The notes beneath the pieces were generated by a model that was not told the DNA's origin, ran no database searches, and saw nothing but the letters and a program-made list of their open reading frames with translations. A DNA stretch of 20,846 nucleotides from NCBI GenBank assembly GCA_005889025.1, contig VBCZ01000072.1:1718-22563 (forward strand), read 5' to 3'. Made by a program: the position numbers and the translations under genes. The DNA comes from Betaproteobacteria bacterium (GTDB lineage: Bacteria > Pseudomonadota > Gammaproteobacteria > Burkholderiales > Casimicrobiaceae). Below, piece after piece: positions 14,492 through 20,673 of the stretch. Positions within the stretch are counted from its first letter, which is position 1; each line of letters begins with the position of its first letter.

Positions 14492-14532
14492 ACGCATCTC
14501 CTTTTTTTAACCGCGAGTCGCCCGCGTGGGAG

Positions 14533-14892
14533 CTACAGGTGAATCGGCTGGCCGTGCGGCGTCCGCCGCGCGGCAACTTCCCACTCATCTCGACGTTGCC
14601 GCAGCAGCGATTCGGTCACCAGTCCCTTGCGTGCGGCGATGCGCTCCAGCGCGGTCAGCCAGTGCCGGTAGTAGTGCTCGCCCGTGTCCGCGTCGCCAGC
14701 CCTGCCGGCCTCGGCGATCGCTTCGGAGAGCGCCTCTCCCCACTCGCTCCAGCTGAAGGCGCCTCGCTCATGAAGTGCCAGAGTCATCGCGAACGCCTGC
14801 GCTTCCCACGGTGCCCGGAACACCGGTCCCCCCGCATCGCGCGGCAATGCGGGGAGCGTCAGGGCGGCCTGGTCGAATAGCTCCGGTTTCAC
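14533..14892 (-). CDS. Nitrile hydratase accessory/activator protein
   Basis: 119 residues from GTG 14892, which overlaps the beta-subunit stop as GTGA. The sequence FRAPWEAQAFAMTLALHERG, then FSWSEWGEALSEAI and YYRHWLTALERIAARKGLV resembles the N-terminal helical half of NHase beta, as is known for the nitrile hydratase accessory (P14K-like) family. These proteins escort the alpha subunit and promote cobalt insertion and cysteine oxidation. The C-terminus (ARRTPHGQPIHL) is typical. A longer reading frame upstream to 15006 runs through the beta gene in another frame and is not real. Gene order alpha-beta-accessory is that of Co-type NHase operons. Confidence 0.85.
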   Translation of the reverse strand: MKPELFDQAALTLPALPRDAGGPVFRAPWEAQAFAMTLALHERGAFSWSEWGEALSEAIAEAGRAGDADTGEHYYRHWLTALERIAARKGLVTESLLRQRRDEWEVAARRTPHGQPIHL

Positions 14893-15557
14893 CGCGATCT
14901 CGTGAGCGCTTCGAGATACGGTTCCCAGCAGTCGACGTGGACCGCTCCGGCGGTGGTGTCCGGCCCCCACAGCTCGACGGCGTCGAAGCGCACCGTATAG
15001 AGCCATTGCGGCTGTTCGCCTTTGCCCAGCGCGTTGGTGTCAGGGAACACGTGCGAGCCGTGAACTGCAACGATCGTTCCCTGCTTGCCGCGGCAATAGC
15101 GCGGCAGCCGGGTATGCGTCGCAATATTGATGACTCGCGTGCGCACCGCGTCGCCGATGCCGAAGCGCGCCGGGGTTGAAATCGGTCGTTGCGTGGATTT
15201 TCCCTGTGCAAGCACGGCAGCGACGCCTTCCGCTGCAAGAACTCCCGGCGTCGGGACGGGCGGGCTGCGCATGCGTCCATCGGCGAGCTCTTCGCGAGTC
15301 ACCAAGCCCCTTTCGAGCATGAGCTTGGCCAAGGCTTCGATCCATATCTGGTAATAACTGCTGCCGAGATATTGCGCCGGCGGCAGACTCTCGCGTGCTG
15401 CGCGCGTTTGATCGAGATTCCACATCCGTGTACCGCCCATGGCAAGCGTCAGCGCAAAAGCGCGCCGCTCCCAATCGGCGTGAAATGGCGGCTCGCCGTG
15501 CTCACGCACGACCGGGCCGAAATTCTGCATACCGCCCATGTCGTGGACGCCGTTCAT
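14889..15557 (-). CDS. nthB: Nitrile hydratase subunit beta (Co-type)
   Basis: 222 residues. The start MNGVHDMGGMQNFGPV is the signature NHase beta N-terminus; then FHADWERRAFALTLAMGG and SYYQIWIEALAKLML in the helical arm, and the C-terminal SH3-like barrel with RFGIGDAVRTRVIN, HTRLPRYCRGKQGTI, and WLYTVRF...LWG. Arginines in TRAARESLPP (R52/R55) and HTRLPR are candidates for those contacting the oxidised cysteines of alpha. The ATG overlaps the alpha stop (ATGA). Being a single full-length subunit, it fits nitrile hydratase better than thiocyanate hydrolase, where this part is split into two chains. With alpha it hydrates nitriles to amides in the cytoplasm. Confidence 0.92.
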   Translation of the reverse strand: MNGVHDMGGMQNFGPVVREHGEPPFHADWERRAFALTLAMGGTRMWNLDQTRAARESLPPAQYLGSSYYQIWIEALAKLMLERGLVTREELADGRMRSPPVPTPGVLAAEGVAAVLAQGKSTQRPISTPARFGIGDAVRTRVINIATHTRLPRYCRGKQGTIVAVHGSHVFPDTNALGKGEQPQWLYTVRFDAVELWGPDTTAGAVHVDCWEPYLEALTRSR

Positions 15558-16228
15558 GCTACGTGCCTTGTATCCGCCGATTTCGGCAAGCCGGTGCCGA
15601 TCATCGAATCGCGCGTCACCAGCGAAGCCAGCTCTTCCTCGCTCCAGCCCTCCGTGCCGGCGGGGCGCATCGGAAGCACCAGGTAGCGGATTTCGGCCGT
15701 CGAATCCCATACCCGAAGCTCGACGCCGTCCGCAAGCATCACGTCGAAATCCCGCAACACGCCATGCGGATCGATCACCGCGCGCGATCGGTAAGGCGCG
15801 GATTTGTACCAGATGGGAGGAAGGCCCAGCACCGACCATGGGTAACACGAGCACAAGGTGCACACGACCATGTTGTGAACGCGCGCGGTATTCTCCAGCG
15901 CGACCATGTGCTCTCCTTGCCTGCCGGTGTAACCCAGCGAGGCGATCGCCTCCGTCGCATCGTGCAGCAGCCGCGCGCGGAAGTCGGCGTCGACCCACGC
16001 CTTGGCGACGACACGCGCGCCGTTGTGCGGCCCGACCTTGGTCTCGTAGGTCTCGATGAGGATATCCAGCGCCGCGGGATCGACGTAGCCTTTTTCCACG
16101 AGGAGCGATTCGAGCGCGCGCACCCTCGCGTCCATTTCCGAAAGCTCCGAGCCGCCTTGCGAGCGGTCATGCCCGCGTGCCTGGTCGTGATCGTGCAGGT
16201 CGCCCTCGTGCGGGGAATCGTGGCTCAT
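15554..16228 (-). CDS. nthA: Nitrile hydratase subunit alpha, cobalt type
   Basis: 224 residues from ATG 16228, 4 nt after the persulfide dioxygenase stop, with GGGAG about 8 nt upstream. The metal site VCTLCSCYPW (C123, C126, S127, C128) has the Thr and Tyr that mark Co-type enzymes (Fe-type has Ser/Thr there). It is followed by VLGLPPIWYKSAPYRSRAVI and the late VWDSTAEIRYLVLPMRPAGT and SMIGTGLP, all standard. C126 and C128 are expected to be oxidised to sulfinic and sulfenic acid. The first 24 residues are His/Asp-rich (five His) and look unstructured, possibly a metal-gathering tail. A longer upstream frame to 16468 overlaps the previous gene and is rejected. Confidence 0.95.
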   Translation of the reverse strand: MSHDSPHEGDLHDHDQARGHDRSQGGSELSEMDARVRALESLLVEKGYVDPAALDILIETYETKVGPHNGARVVAKAWVDADFRARLLHDATEAIASLGYTGRQGEHMVALENTARVHNMVVCTLCSCYPWSVLGLPPIWYKSAPYRSRAVIDPHGVLRDFDVMLADGVELRVWDSTAEIRYLVLPMRPAGTEGWSEEELASLVTRDSMIGTGLPKSADTRHVA

Positions 16229-16232
16229 CGCT

Positions 16233-17243
16233 TTACTCCCGGCCGCCTTCGACGGGGTGCCCCTCGGCACGCCAGCGCAACATGCCGCCGGCGAGATTGG
16301 CGACATCGCTGAACCCCGCCTTCCGCAACAGCACCGACGCCTGCGCCGATCGAGCACCCGAGCGGCACACGGCGACCACCGGCCGATCGCGCGACAGCTC
16401 GGCCGAGCGCGCGGGAAGCTCACCCAGCGGGATGAGCTTCGAGCCGTGAATCCGGCCGAGCGGTCCAATGTATTCGTCCGGCTGGCGCACGTCGACGATC
16501 TGAAGCTTCGCGGCGCGTTCCTCCAGCGCTTCCGGCTGGATTTCCCATATGCCGGCGAACGTGAAAGTCAACGGTGCCCATGCCGGATCTGCGGGAAGCG
16601 CCGTGTCGCGCTCCGGCTGGCCGCACTTGAGATTGGCGGGCACCGCGATGTCGATAAGCTTCGGATGCGGCAGCCCAAGGTTGTTCATGTATCCGACGAA
16701 ATCCGCCTCGCCGATGTCTCCGCCCAGGCGGGGGTTGAATCGCCGCTCCTCCGCGACGCTGGTCACGGTGAGGCCGGTGTAGTCGTGCGCCGGATAGAGC
16801 AGGCAGGTCGGCGGCAAAGTCAGGATGTGGCTGCGCACCGAGCGGTACATCGCCCGCGGATCGCCCTGCTGGAAATCGGTCCGGCCGCTGCCCCGGATCA
16901 GCAGGCAGTCGCCGGTGAACGCCATGCTCTCGTCGTCGATGACATAGGTGACGCACCCGTGGGTGTGGCCCGGCGTAGCGCGGACCTCGCCGCTCGCCGC
17001 GGAGGCCGCGATGTCACTGCCGAACTGCCGCTTCAGCAACCACCCGCCGGTCACATGATCGGCATGAATGTGCGTCTCGAGCGTGGCGACGAGCTTGAGC
17101 CCGAGCTCCTGGATCAACGCTGCGTCGCGTCGCGCCTGCTCGAAAACCGGGTCGATCAGGAGGGCCTCGTGCGTGCGGCTGTCCGCCAGCAGGTAGGAAT
17201 AGGTCGACGACTGCGGGTCGAAGAGCTGGCGAAATATCAGCAT
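16233..17243 (-). CDS. Persulfide dioxygenase-rhodanese fusion (ETHE1-like), with an apparent internal gap
   Basis: 336 residues. Residues 1-225 are a metallo-beta-lactamase-fold persulfide dioxygenase: THIHADH (H58, H60, D62, H63), H93 in PGHTHG, D112 in TGDCLL, H153 in PAHDY, and RTDFQQGD and NPRLGGD typical of ETHE1-like enzymes. Residues 235-336 are a rhodanese domain with active-site C293 in AVCRSGARS. The enzyme oxidises glutathione persulfide to sulfite and the rhodanese moves sulfane sulfur. Between SAASG (81-85) and EVRATPGH (86-93) the family has about 20-28 further residues (GD-I-FG-- strand region) that are missing here in frame. The iron ligands (H58, H60, H93... D112, H153) remain, so function is uncertain. 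Starts 6 nt after the YeeE-type gene. Confidence 0.9.
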   Translation of the reverse strand: MLIFRQLFDPQSSTYSYLLADSRTHEALLIDPVFEQARRDAALIQELGLKLVATLETHIHADHVTGGWLLKRQFGSDIAASAASGEVRATPGHTHGCVTYVIDDESMAFTGDCLLIRGSGRTDFQQGDPRAMYRSVRSHILTLPPTCLLYPAHDYTGLTVTSVAEERRFNPRLGGDIGEADFVGYMNNLGLPHPKLIDIAVPANLKCGQPERDTALPADPAWAPLTFTFAGIWEIQPEALEERAAKLQIVDVRQPDEYIGPLGRIHGSKLIPLGELPARSAELSRDRPVVAVCRSGARSAQASVLLRKAGFSDVANLAGGMLRWRAEGHPVEGGRE

Positions 17244-17249
17244 TCCAGG

Positions 17250-17693
17250 CTACCGGTCATCGACGACTTGCGCGCCGAGATCGATGCTCGAACGTGCGCG
17301 TTCCGCGAGCTCGAACGCAAGCATCCCAGCGACCATTGCCGCAATGAAGAGCAGCGCCTTCATCTGGCCGGCACCGACCGCCGCTACGGCGGGCCCCGGG
17401 CAGAAGCCCGCGAGCCCCCAGCTGACACCGAAGGCCACGCTTCCAAGCACGAGGCGGCGATCGATGTGGCGGGCGTCGGGCAACGCAGCCAGGAGAAAAG
17501 CGGGCGCACCGACGGCAATCGCGCCGGCCATCACCAGAGCGAGCGACGGGTCCCATTTGCCCGCGAGATCGAGGAAGCCGAGCACTTTCGTCGGGCTGAC
17601 CATGCCCGATACGATGAGGCCAATCCCGAACACGAGCCCTGCAAGAAAAGATGAAATCGTATACACGCGCGGTCCGTTAGAATCCGGCGACAT
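17250..17693 (-). CDS. YeeE/YedE (DUF395) family membrane protein, second half-protein
   Basis: 147 residues with four membrane helices. It starts near YTISSFLAGLVFGIGLIVSG and carries the family pattern MVSP-KVLGFLDL-G-WDPSLALVM and GLAGFCPGPAVA with conserved C98. This family, whose best-studied member TsuA carries thiosulfate, moves sulfur compounds across the inner membrane; short half-length members often come in pairs, as here. ATG 17693 overlaps the preceding gene by 17 nt. Pairs of this kind often accompany persulfide dioxygenases in sulfide-detoxification operons such as those controlled by BigR. Substrate is not proven; sulfite, thiosulfate or another sulfur species are candidates. 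A frame extending to 18032 is a shadow of the first half-protein. Confidence 0.85.
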   Translation of the reverse strand: MSPDSNGPRVYTISSFLAGLVFGIGLIVSGMVSPTKVLGFLDLAGKWDPSLALVMAGAIAVGAPAFLLAALPDARHIDRRLVLGSVAFGVSWGLAGFCPGPAVAAVGAGQMKALLFIAAMVAGMLAFELAERARSSIDLGAQVVDDR

Positions 17694-18111
17694 GCCGAAC
17701 GACGAACACCGTCGCGATCCCTGCCGCCATGAATGACAGCGTGGCCACGAGCGAGCGCGGCGACAGGCGCGAAACGCCGCATACACCGTGACCGCTGGTG
17801 CACCCCGCGCCGTACCGCGTGCCCACACCGACCAGCAGACCGGCGACGATGGTGGTCGGATAATTCGCATCGATCTCGATCGCGGGAAGCAGTGCGATAC
17901 GCGCGTAAATAACAGGCGCCACGAGCAGGCCCAGCACAAAAGCGGCTCGCCAGGCGAGATCGGGATAGGTTGGCCGAACCAGACCGCCGATGATGCCGCT
18001 GATGCCGGCAATGCGTCCATTGACGAGGACAAACATCGCGACGGCGACGCCGATGATCACGCCGCCGATGACGGCGGACCATGGCGTGAACGAGGCCCAG
18101 TCGATTTGCAT
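17677..18111 (-). CDS. YeeE/YedE (DUF395) family membrane protein, first half-protein
   Basis: 144 residues with four membrane helices. The diagnostic segment RYGAGCTSGHGVCGVSRLSP (99-118) contains C104, H108 and C111, the cysteine motif of YeeE-type sulfur transporters. The first helices read GVIIGVAVAMFVLVNGRIAG and GIIGGL. ATG 18111 is preferred (MQIDWASFTPW is a usual start); ATG 18129 would add six residues. The 3' end overlaps the next gene by 17 nt. It is the first gene of the eight-gene run. Together with the next gene it should form one complete transporter equivalent to a full-length TsuA-type protein; this pairing is known for the family but not tested here. Confidence 0.85.
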   Translation of the reverse strand: MQIDWASFTPWSAVIGGVIIGVAVAMFVLVNGRIAGISGIIGGLVRPTYPDLAWRAAFVLGLLVAPVIYARIALLPAIEIDANYPTTIVAGLLVGVGTRYGAGCTSGHGVCGVSRLSPRSLVATLSFMAAGIATVFVVRHVAGF

Positions 18112-18236
18112 TCGTGATGATCCCGGCATTCCGCGTGCCTAGCCGCGGCGGCCGGCGGTGGAATCGCCGCAGGCATTATTCTACTGAGCTTTGCATCAAT
18201 GGCGGAATATTCGCAACGCTTAGCCCTCACCCCCAT

Positions 18237-18264
18237 CCCCTCTCCCGCTGCTGCGGACGAGGGG
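18237..18264. repeat. C-rich imperfect hairpin, dispersed-repeat-like
   Basis: CCCCTCTCCCGC at 18237-18248 and GCGGACGAGGGG at 18253-18264 match at 10 of 12 positions around a TGCT loop, preceded by AGCCCTCACCCCCAT. This CCCTCACCCCC...CCTCTCCCGC phrase is a common interspersed palindromic sequence in proteobacterial genomes. Confidence 0.5.
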
Positions 18265-18273
18265 AGCATCGTG

Positions 18274-18300
18274 ACGGAAATGGTCGTCAACCATTTCCGT
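18274..18300. promoter_or_regulatory. Perfect 10-bp palindrome, candidate operator or hairpin
   Basis: ACGGAAATGG at 18274-18283 and CCATTTCCGT at 18291-18300 flank a 7-nt spacer. It lies about 165 bp upstream of the first YeeE-type gene and about 85 bp upstream of a possible rightward promoter. Symmetry and size fit a dimeric repressor site or a transcription hairpin; no T-run follows. Confidence 0.45.
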
Positions 18301-18383
18301 AAACCTCGGTAAGGCGGATTGGCGTATGCGGCCGCGAAGAGCCGCCGGGCGGAGCGGGTTTAGGCCTCGCGCCCACACAACGA

Positions 18384-18411
18384 TTGAATTTTTTTGCTTT
18401 TGCTTTATCTT
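18384..18411 (+). promoter_or_regulatory. Possible sigma-70 promoter upstream of the helicase remnant
   Basis: TTGAAT at 18384-18389 and TATCTT at 18406-18411 are each 4 of 6 to consensus with a 16-bp spacer rich in T. No other rightward match in the region is as good. It is more than 170 bp upstream of the first helicase-like codons. Confidence 0.3.
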
Positions 18412-18561
18412 GAATGGCTCAGCCGCCGCAGCCTGGAGCAATAGAGCTTTTCGAAATTGGGTGACGGAATGGCCCAAGGTCGCCCCGGCTCATTGTGGTA
18501 ACTAAAGCCCGGGCGAAATCTGCAGTGAGGAACTTGGAGCCTGGCCCCCGGCCGCAGTCTA

Positions 18562-18581
18562 TCCTGAGCGTAGTCGAAGGG
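18562..18581. repeat. Short dispersed-repeat-like sequence at the helicase 5' end
   Basis: TCCTGAGCGTAGTCGAAGGG, flanked by GGCCCCCGGCC and GGGCCGGGAC, resembles the TCCTGAGC-TAGTCGAAGGA elements scattered through many proteobacterial genomes. It ends about 8 nt before the helicase homology begins, so it may mark where the natural 5' end was replaced. Confidence 0.4.
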
Positions 18582-18694
18582 CCGGGACAGGCTTCGCCGG
18601 GATTCCGGCCGTCGATGCCTGGTTCCGTAAGCAATTTGCCGCTCCGACGGAGGCGCAGGCTCGTGCCTGGCCTGAGATTCAGGCGGAAAGGAAC

Positions 18695-19222
18695 GTGCTG
18701 GTCGCCGCGCCTACCGGGTCCGGCAAGACCCTGGCTGCCTTCCTTGCCGCGATCGATCACCTGGTACGCCGTGGTGTCGAGAACCCACTGCCCGATGAGA
18801 CGCTGGTGGTCTACGTTTCTCCGCTCAAGGCGCTGTCCAACGATATCCACAAGAATCTGTCGGTGCCTCTTGCCGGCATCCGGGCCGAGCTCGAGGCGCT
18901 GGAATTGCCGCACGTCGACATTCGTATCCTGGATCGTACGGGCGATACGCCACAGGTCGACCGGGCCGGGATGCGCCGGCGGCCACCGCACATCGTCGTC
19001 ACGACGCCCGAGTCGCTCTACGTGCTGCTTGGCTCCGAATCGGGGCGCAAGATGCTGGCGACGACCCGCACGGTCATCGTCGACGAAATTCATGCCCTCT
19101 CGAGGAGATCGCGCGCTTTCTCGTCGGCGGCAGGCGCGACGATTGCGTCATCGTCGACGCCGGCCATATCCGTCCACGCGATCTTGCGATCGAGGTGCCG
19201 TCGTCGCCGCTCGAAGCGGTGA
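18695..19222 (+). CDS. Helicase remnant, N-terminal open frame
   Basis: From GTG 18695 this frame encodes the first RecA lobe of the Lhr-type helicase to about residue 136 (VDEIHALS). The last 40 or so residues, rich in Arg and Ser, are read out of frame after the first deletion junction and are not native. Alone it lacks motifs III-VI and could not be a helicase. Confidence 0.5.
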   Translation: MLVAAPTGSGKTLAAFLAAIDHLVRRGVENPLPDETLVVYVSPLKALSNDIHKNLSVPLAGIRAELEALELPHVDIRILDRTGDTPQVDRAGMRRRPPHIVVTTPESLYVLLGSESGRKMLATTRTVIVDEIHALSRRSRAFSSAAGATIASSSTPAISVHAILRSRCRRRRSKR

Positions 19223-20673
19223 TGTCGAACGAAGTGTGGCAGCAGGTGTACGGCCGGCTCGCCGAGCTTGCGCTCGGCCATCGAACGACGCTCATCTTTG
19301 TCAACACGCGGCGCATGGCCGAGCGCGCCGCAAGACACTTGTCCGAGCGGCTCGGCGCCGAGTACGTCACCGCGCACCATGGCAGCATGGCCAAGGAGCT
19401 GCGGCTCAAGGCCGAGCAGCGTTTGAAAAGCGGCGAATTGAAAGTGCTGGTCGCAACCGCGTCGCTGGAGCTCGGCATCGACATCGGCGATATCGAGCTG
19501 GTGTGCCAGCTGGGATCGCCCCGATCGATCGCGACGTTTCTGCAACGGGCGGGACGGGCGAGTCACCAGGTCGGCGGCGTGCCCAAAGCGCGCATTTTTC
19601 CTCTCTCTCGCGACGAGCTGGTCGAATGCACCGCGCTGCTCGATGCGGTGCGGCGCGGCGAGCTCGACCGGCTGATCATTCCACCCAAGCCGCTGGACGT
19701 GCTCTCGCAACAGATCGTCGCCGAGGTCGCGGCGAAGGAATGGCCGGAAGACGCCTTGTTCGACCTCGTGCGGCGTGCCTACCCGTACGCGAAGCTCACG
19801 CGCGACGAGTACAAGGATGTCGTGCGCACGCTCGCCGAAGGGTTCAGCACGCGAAGAGGACATCGCGCCGCCTATGTCCATCGCGACGCGGTCAACGGCG
19901 TGCTGCGCGGCAGGCGCGGAGCGCGCCTCACGGCGCTCACTTCCGGCGGCGCGATTCCCGACAACGCCGACTACGATGTGGTGCTGGAGCCCGCCGGAGC
20001 GCTCGTGGGCACAGTCAACGAGGACTTCGCGGTGGAGAGCCTCGCCGGCGATATTTTCCAGCTGGGCAACAGCTCGTATCGCATCCTGCGTGTGGAAGCC
20101 GGGCGGGTGCGGGTCGACGATGCCCATGGCCAGCCGCCGACGATTCCCTTCTGGCTGGGCGAGGCCCCCGCGCGCACCAACGAGCTGTCGCATGCGGTGT
20201 CGCGATTGCGCGAAGAAATTTCCTCGCGACTGGGCGAGGAAGGCGACAAGCAGGCTGCGTTCGAGCAGGTCGTGCAGGCCATCGGCGTGTCGGCGCCGGC
20301 CGCGGGGCAGCTGGTCGATTATCTCGCCACGGCGCAGGCGGCGCTCGGTACGCTGCCCACGCAGAAGACCGTCATCTTCGAGCGCTTCTTCGATGAGTCC
20401 GGCGGGATGCAGCTGGTGATTCACTCGCCGTTCGGCAGCCGCATCAACCGCGCCTGGGGACTCGCGTTGCGCAAGCGCTTTTGCACCAGGTTCAATTTCG
20501 AGCTGCAGGCCGCCGCAACCGAGGATGCGATCGTGCTTTCGCTCTCGACCAGCCACAGCTTCCCGCTCGAAGGCGTTGCACGCTATCTGAACTCCAAGAC
20601 GGTGCGCCCCATCCTCGTTCAGGCGACGCTGGATGCGCCGATGTTCGCCGCACGCTGGCGCTGGAAATCCTGA
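19195..20673 (+). CDS. Helicase remnant, central open frame
   Basis: In-frame helicase homology begins at 19102, before the first ATG/GTG-type start near 19195. It covers the second RecA lobe (motifs IV-VI) and the winged-helix/Lhr core through FDESGGMQLVIHSP and RINRAWGLALRKRFC to RWRWKS. It ends at a TGA created by the second junction. It could only be expressed by internal initiation and would lack Walker A and B. Confidence 0.55.
   Translation: MPSSPLEAVMSNEVWQQVYGRLAELALGHRTTLIFVNTRRMAERAARHLSERLGAEYVTAHHGSMAKELRLKAEQRLKSGELKVLVATASLELGIDIGDIELVCQLGSPRSIATFLQRAGRASHQVGGVPKARIFPLSRDELVECTALLDAVRRGELDRLIIPPKPLDVLSQQIVAEVAAKEWPEDALFDLVRRAYPYAKLTRDEYKDVVRTLAEGFSTRRGHRAAYVHRDAVNGVLRGRRGARLTALTSGGAIPDNADYDVVLEPAGALVGTVNEDFAVESLAGDIFQLGNSSYRILRVEAGRVRVDDAHGQPPTIPFWLGEAPARTNELSHAVSRLREEISSRLGEEGDKQAAFEQVVQAIGVSAPAAGQLVDYLATAQAALGTLPTQKTVIFERFFDESGGMQLVIHSPFGSRINRAWGLALRKRFCTRFNFELQAAATEDAIVLSLSTSHSFPLEGVARYLNSKTVRPILVQATLDAPMFAARWRWKS

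Larger units (their letters stand above)
18112..18589. other. Divergent control region between sulfur/nitrile operon and helicase remnant
   Basis: No supported gene. From left to right: an A/T-rich patch near 18178-18215 that includes a leftward -10-like TAGAAT (18183-18178) and the 15-base element shared with 9718-9732; a C-rich hairpin (18237-18264); a perfect 10-bp palindrome (18274-18300); a T-rich tract with a rightward promoter-like sequence (18384-18411); and a short dispersed-repeat-like sequence (18562-18581). The helicase homology begins at about 18590 with no ordinary start codon before it. Confidence 0.45.

Noticed and set aside
14303..14532. Cobalamin riboswitch upstream of cbtBA
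   Set aside because: The gap before cbtB is only about 40 nt and cbtA follows by 4 nt, too little room for the riboswitch often found with these genes.
14889..16228. Thiocyanate hydrolase in place of nitrile hydratase
   Set aside because: The beta subunit is one full-length chain, while thiocyanate hydrolase has it split in two. The rhodanese neighbour keeps thiocyanate only as a possible side substrate.
18495..20396. 633-residue plus-strand open frame over the helicase region
   Set aside because: It is an Arg/Ala-rich shadow in the third frame. The helicase motifs lie in the other two frames.
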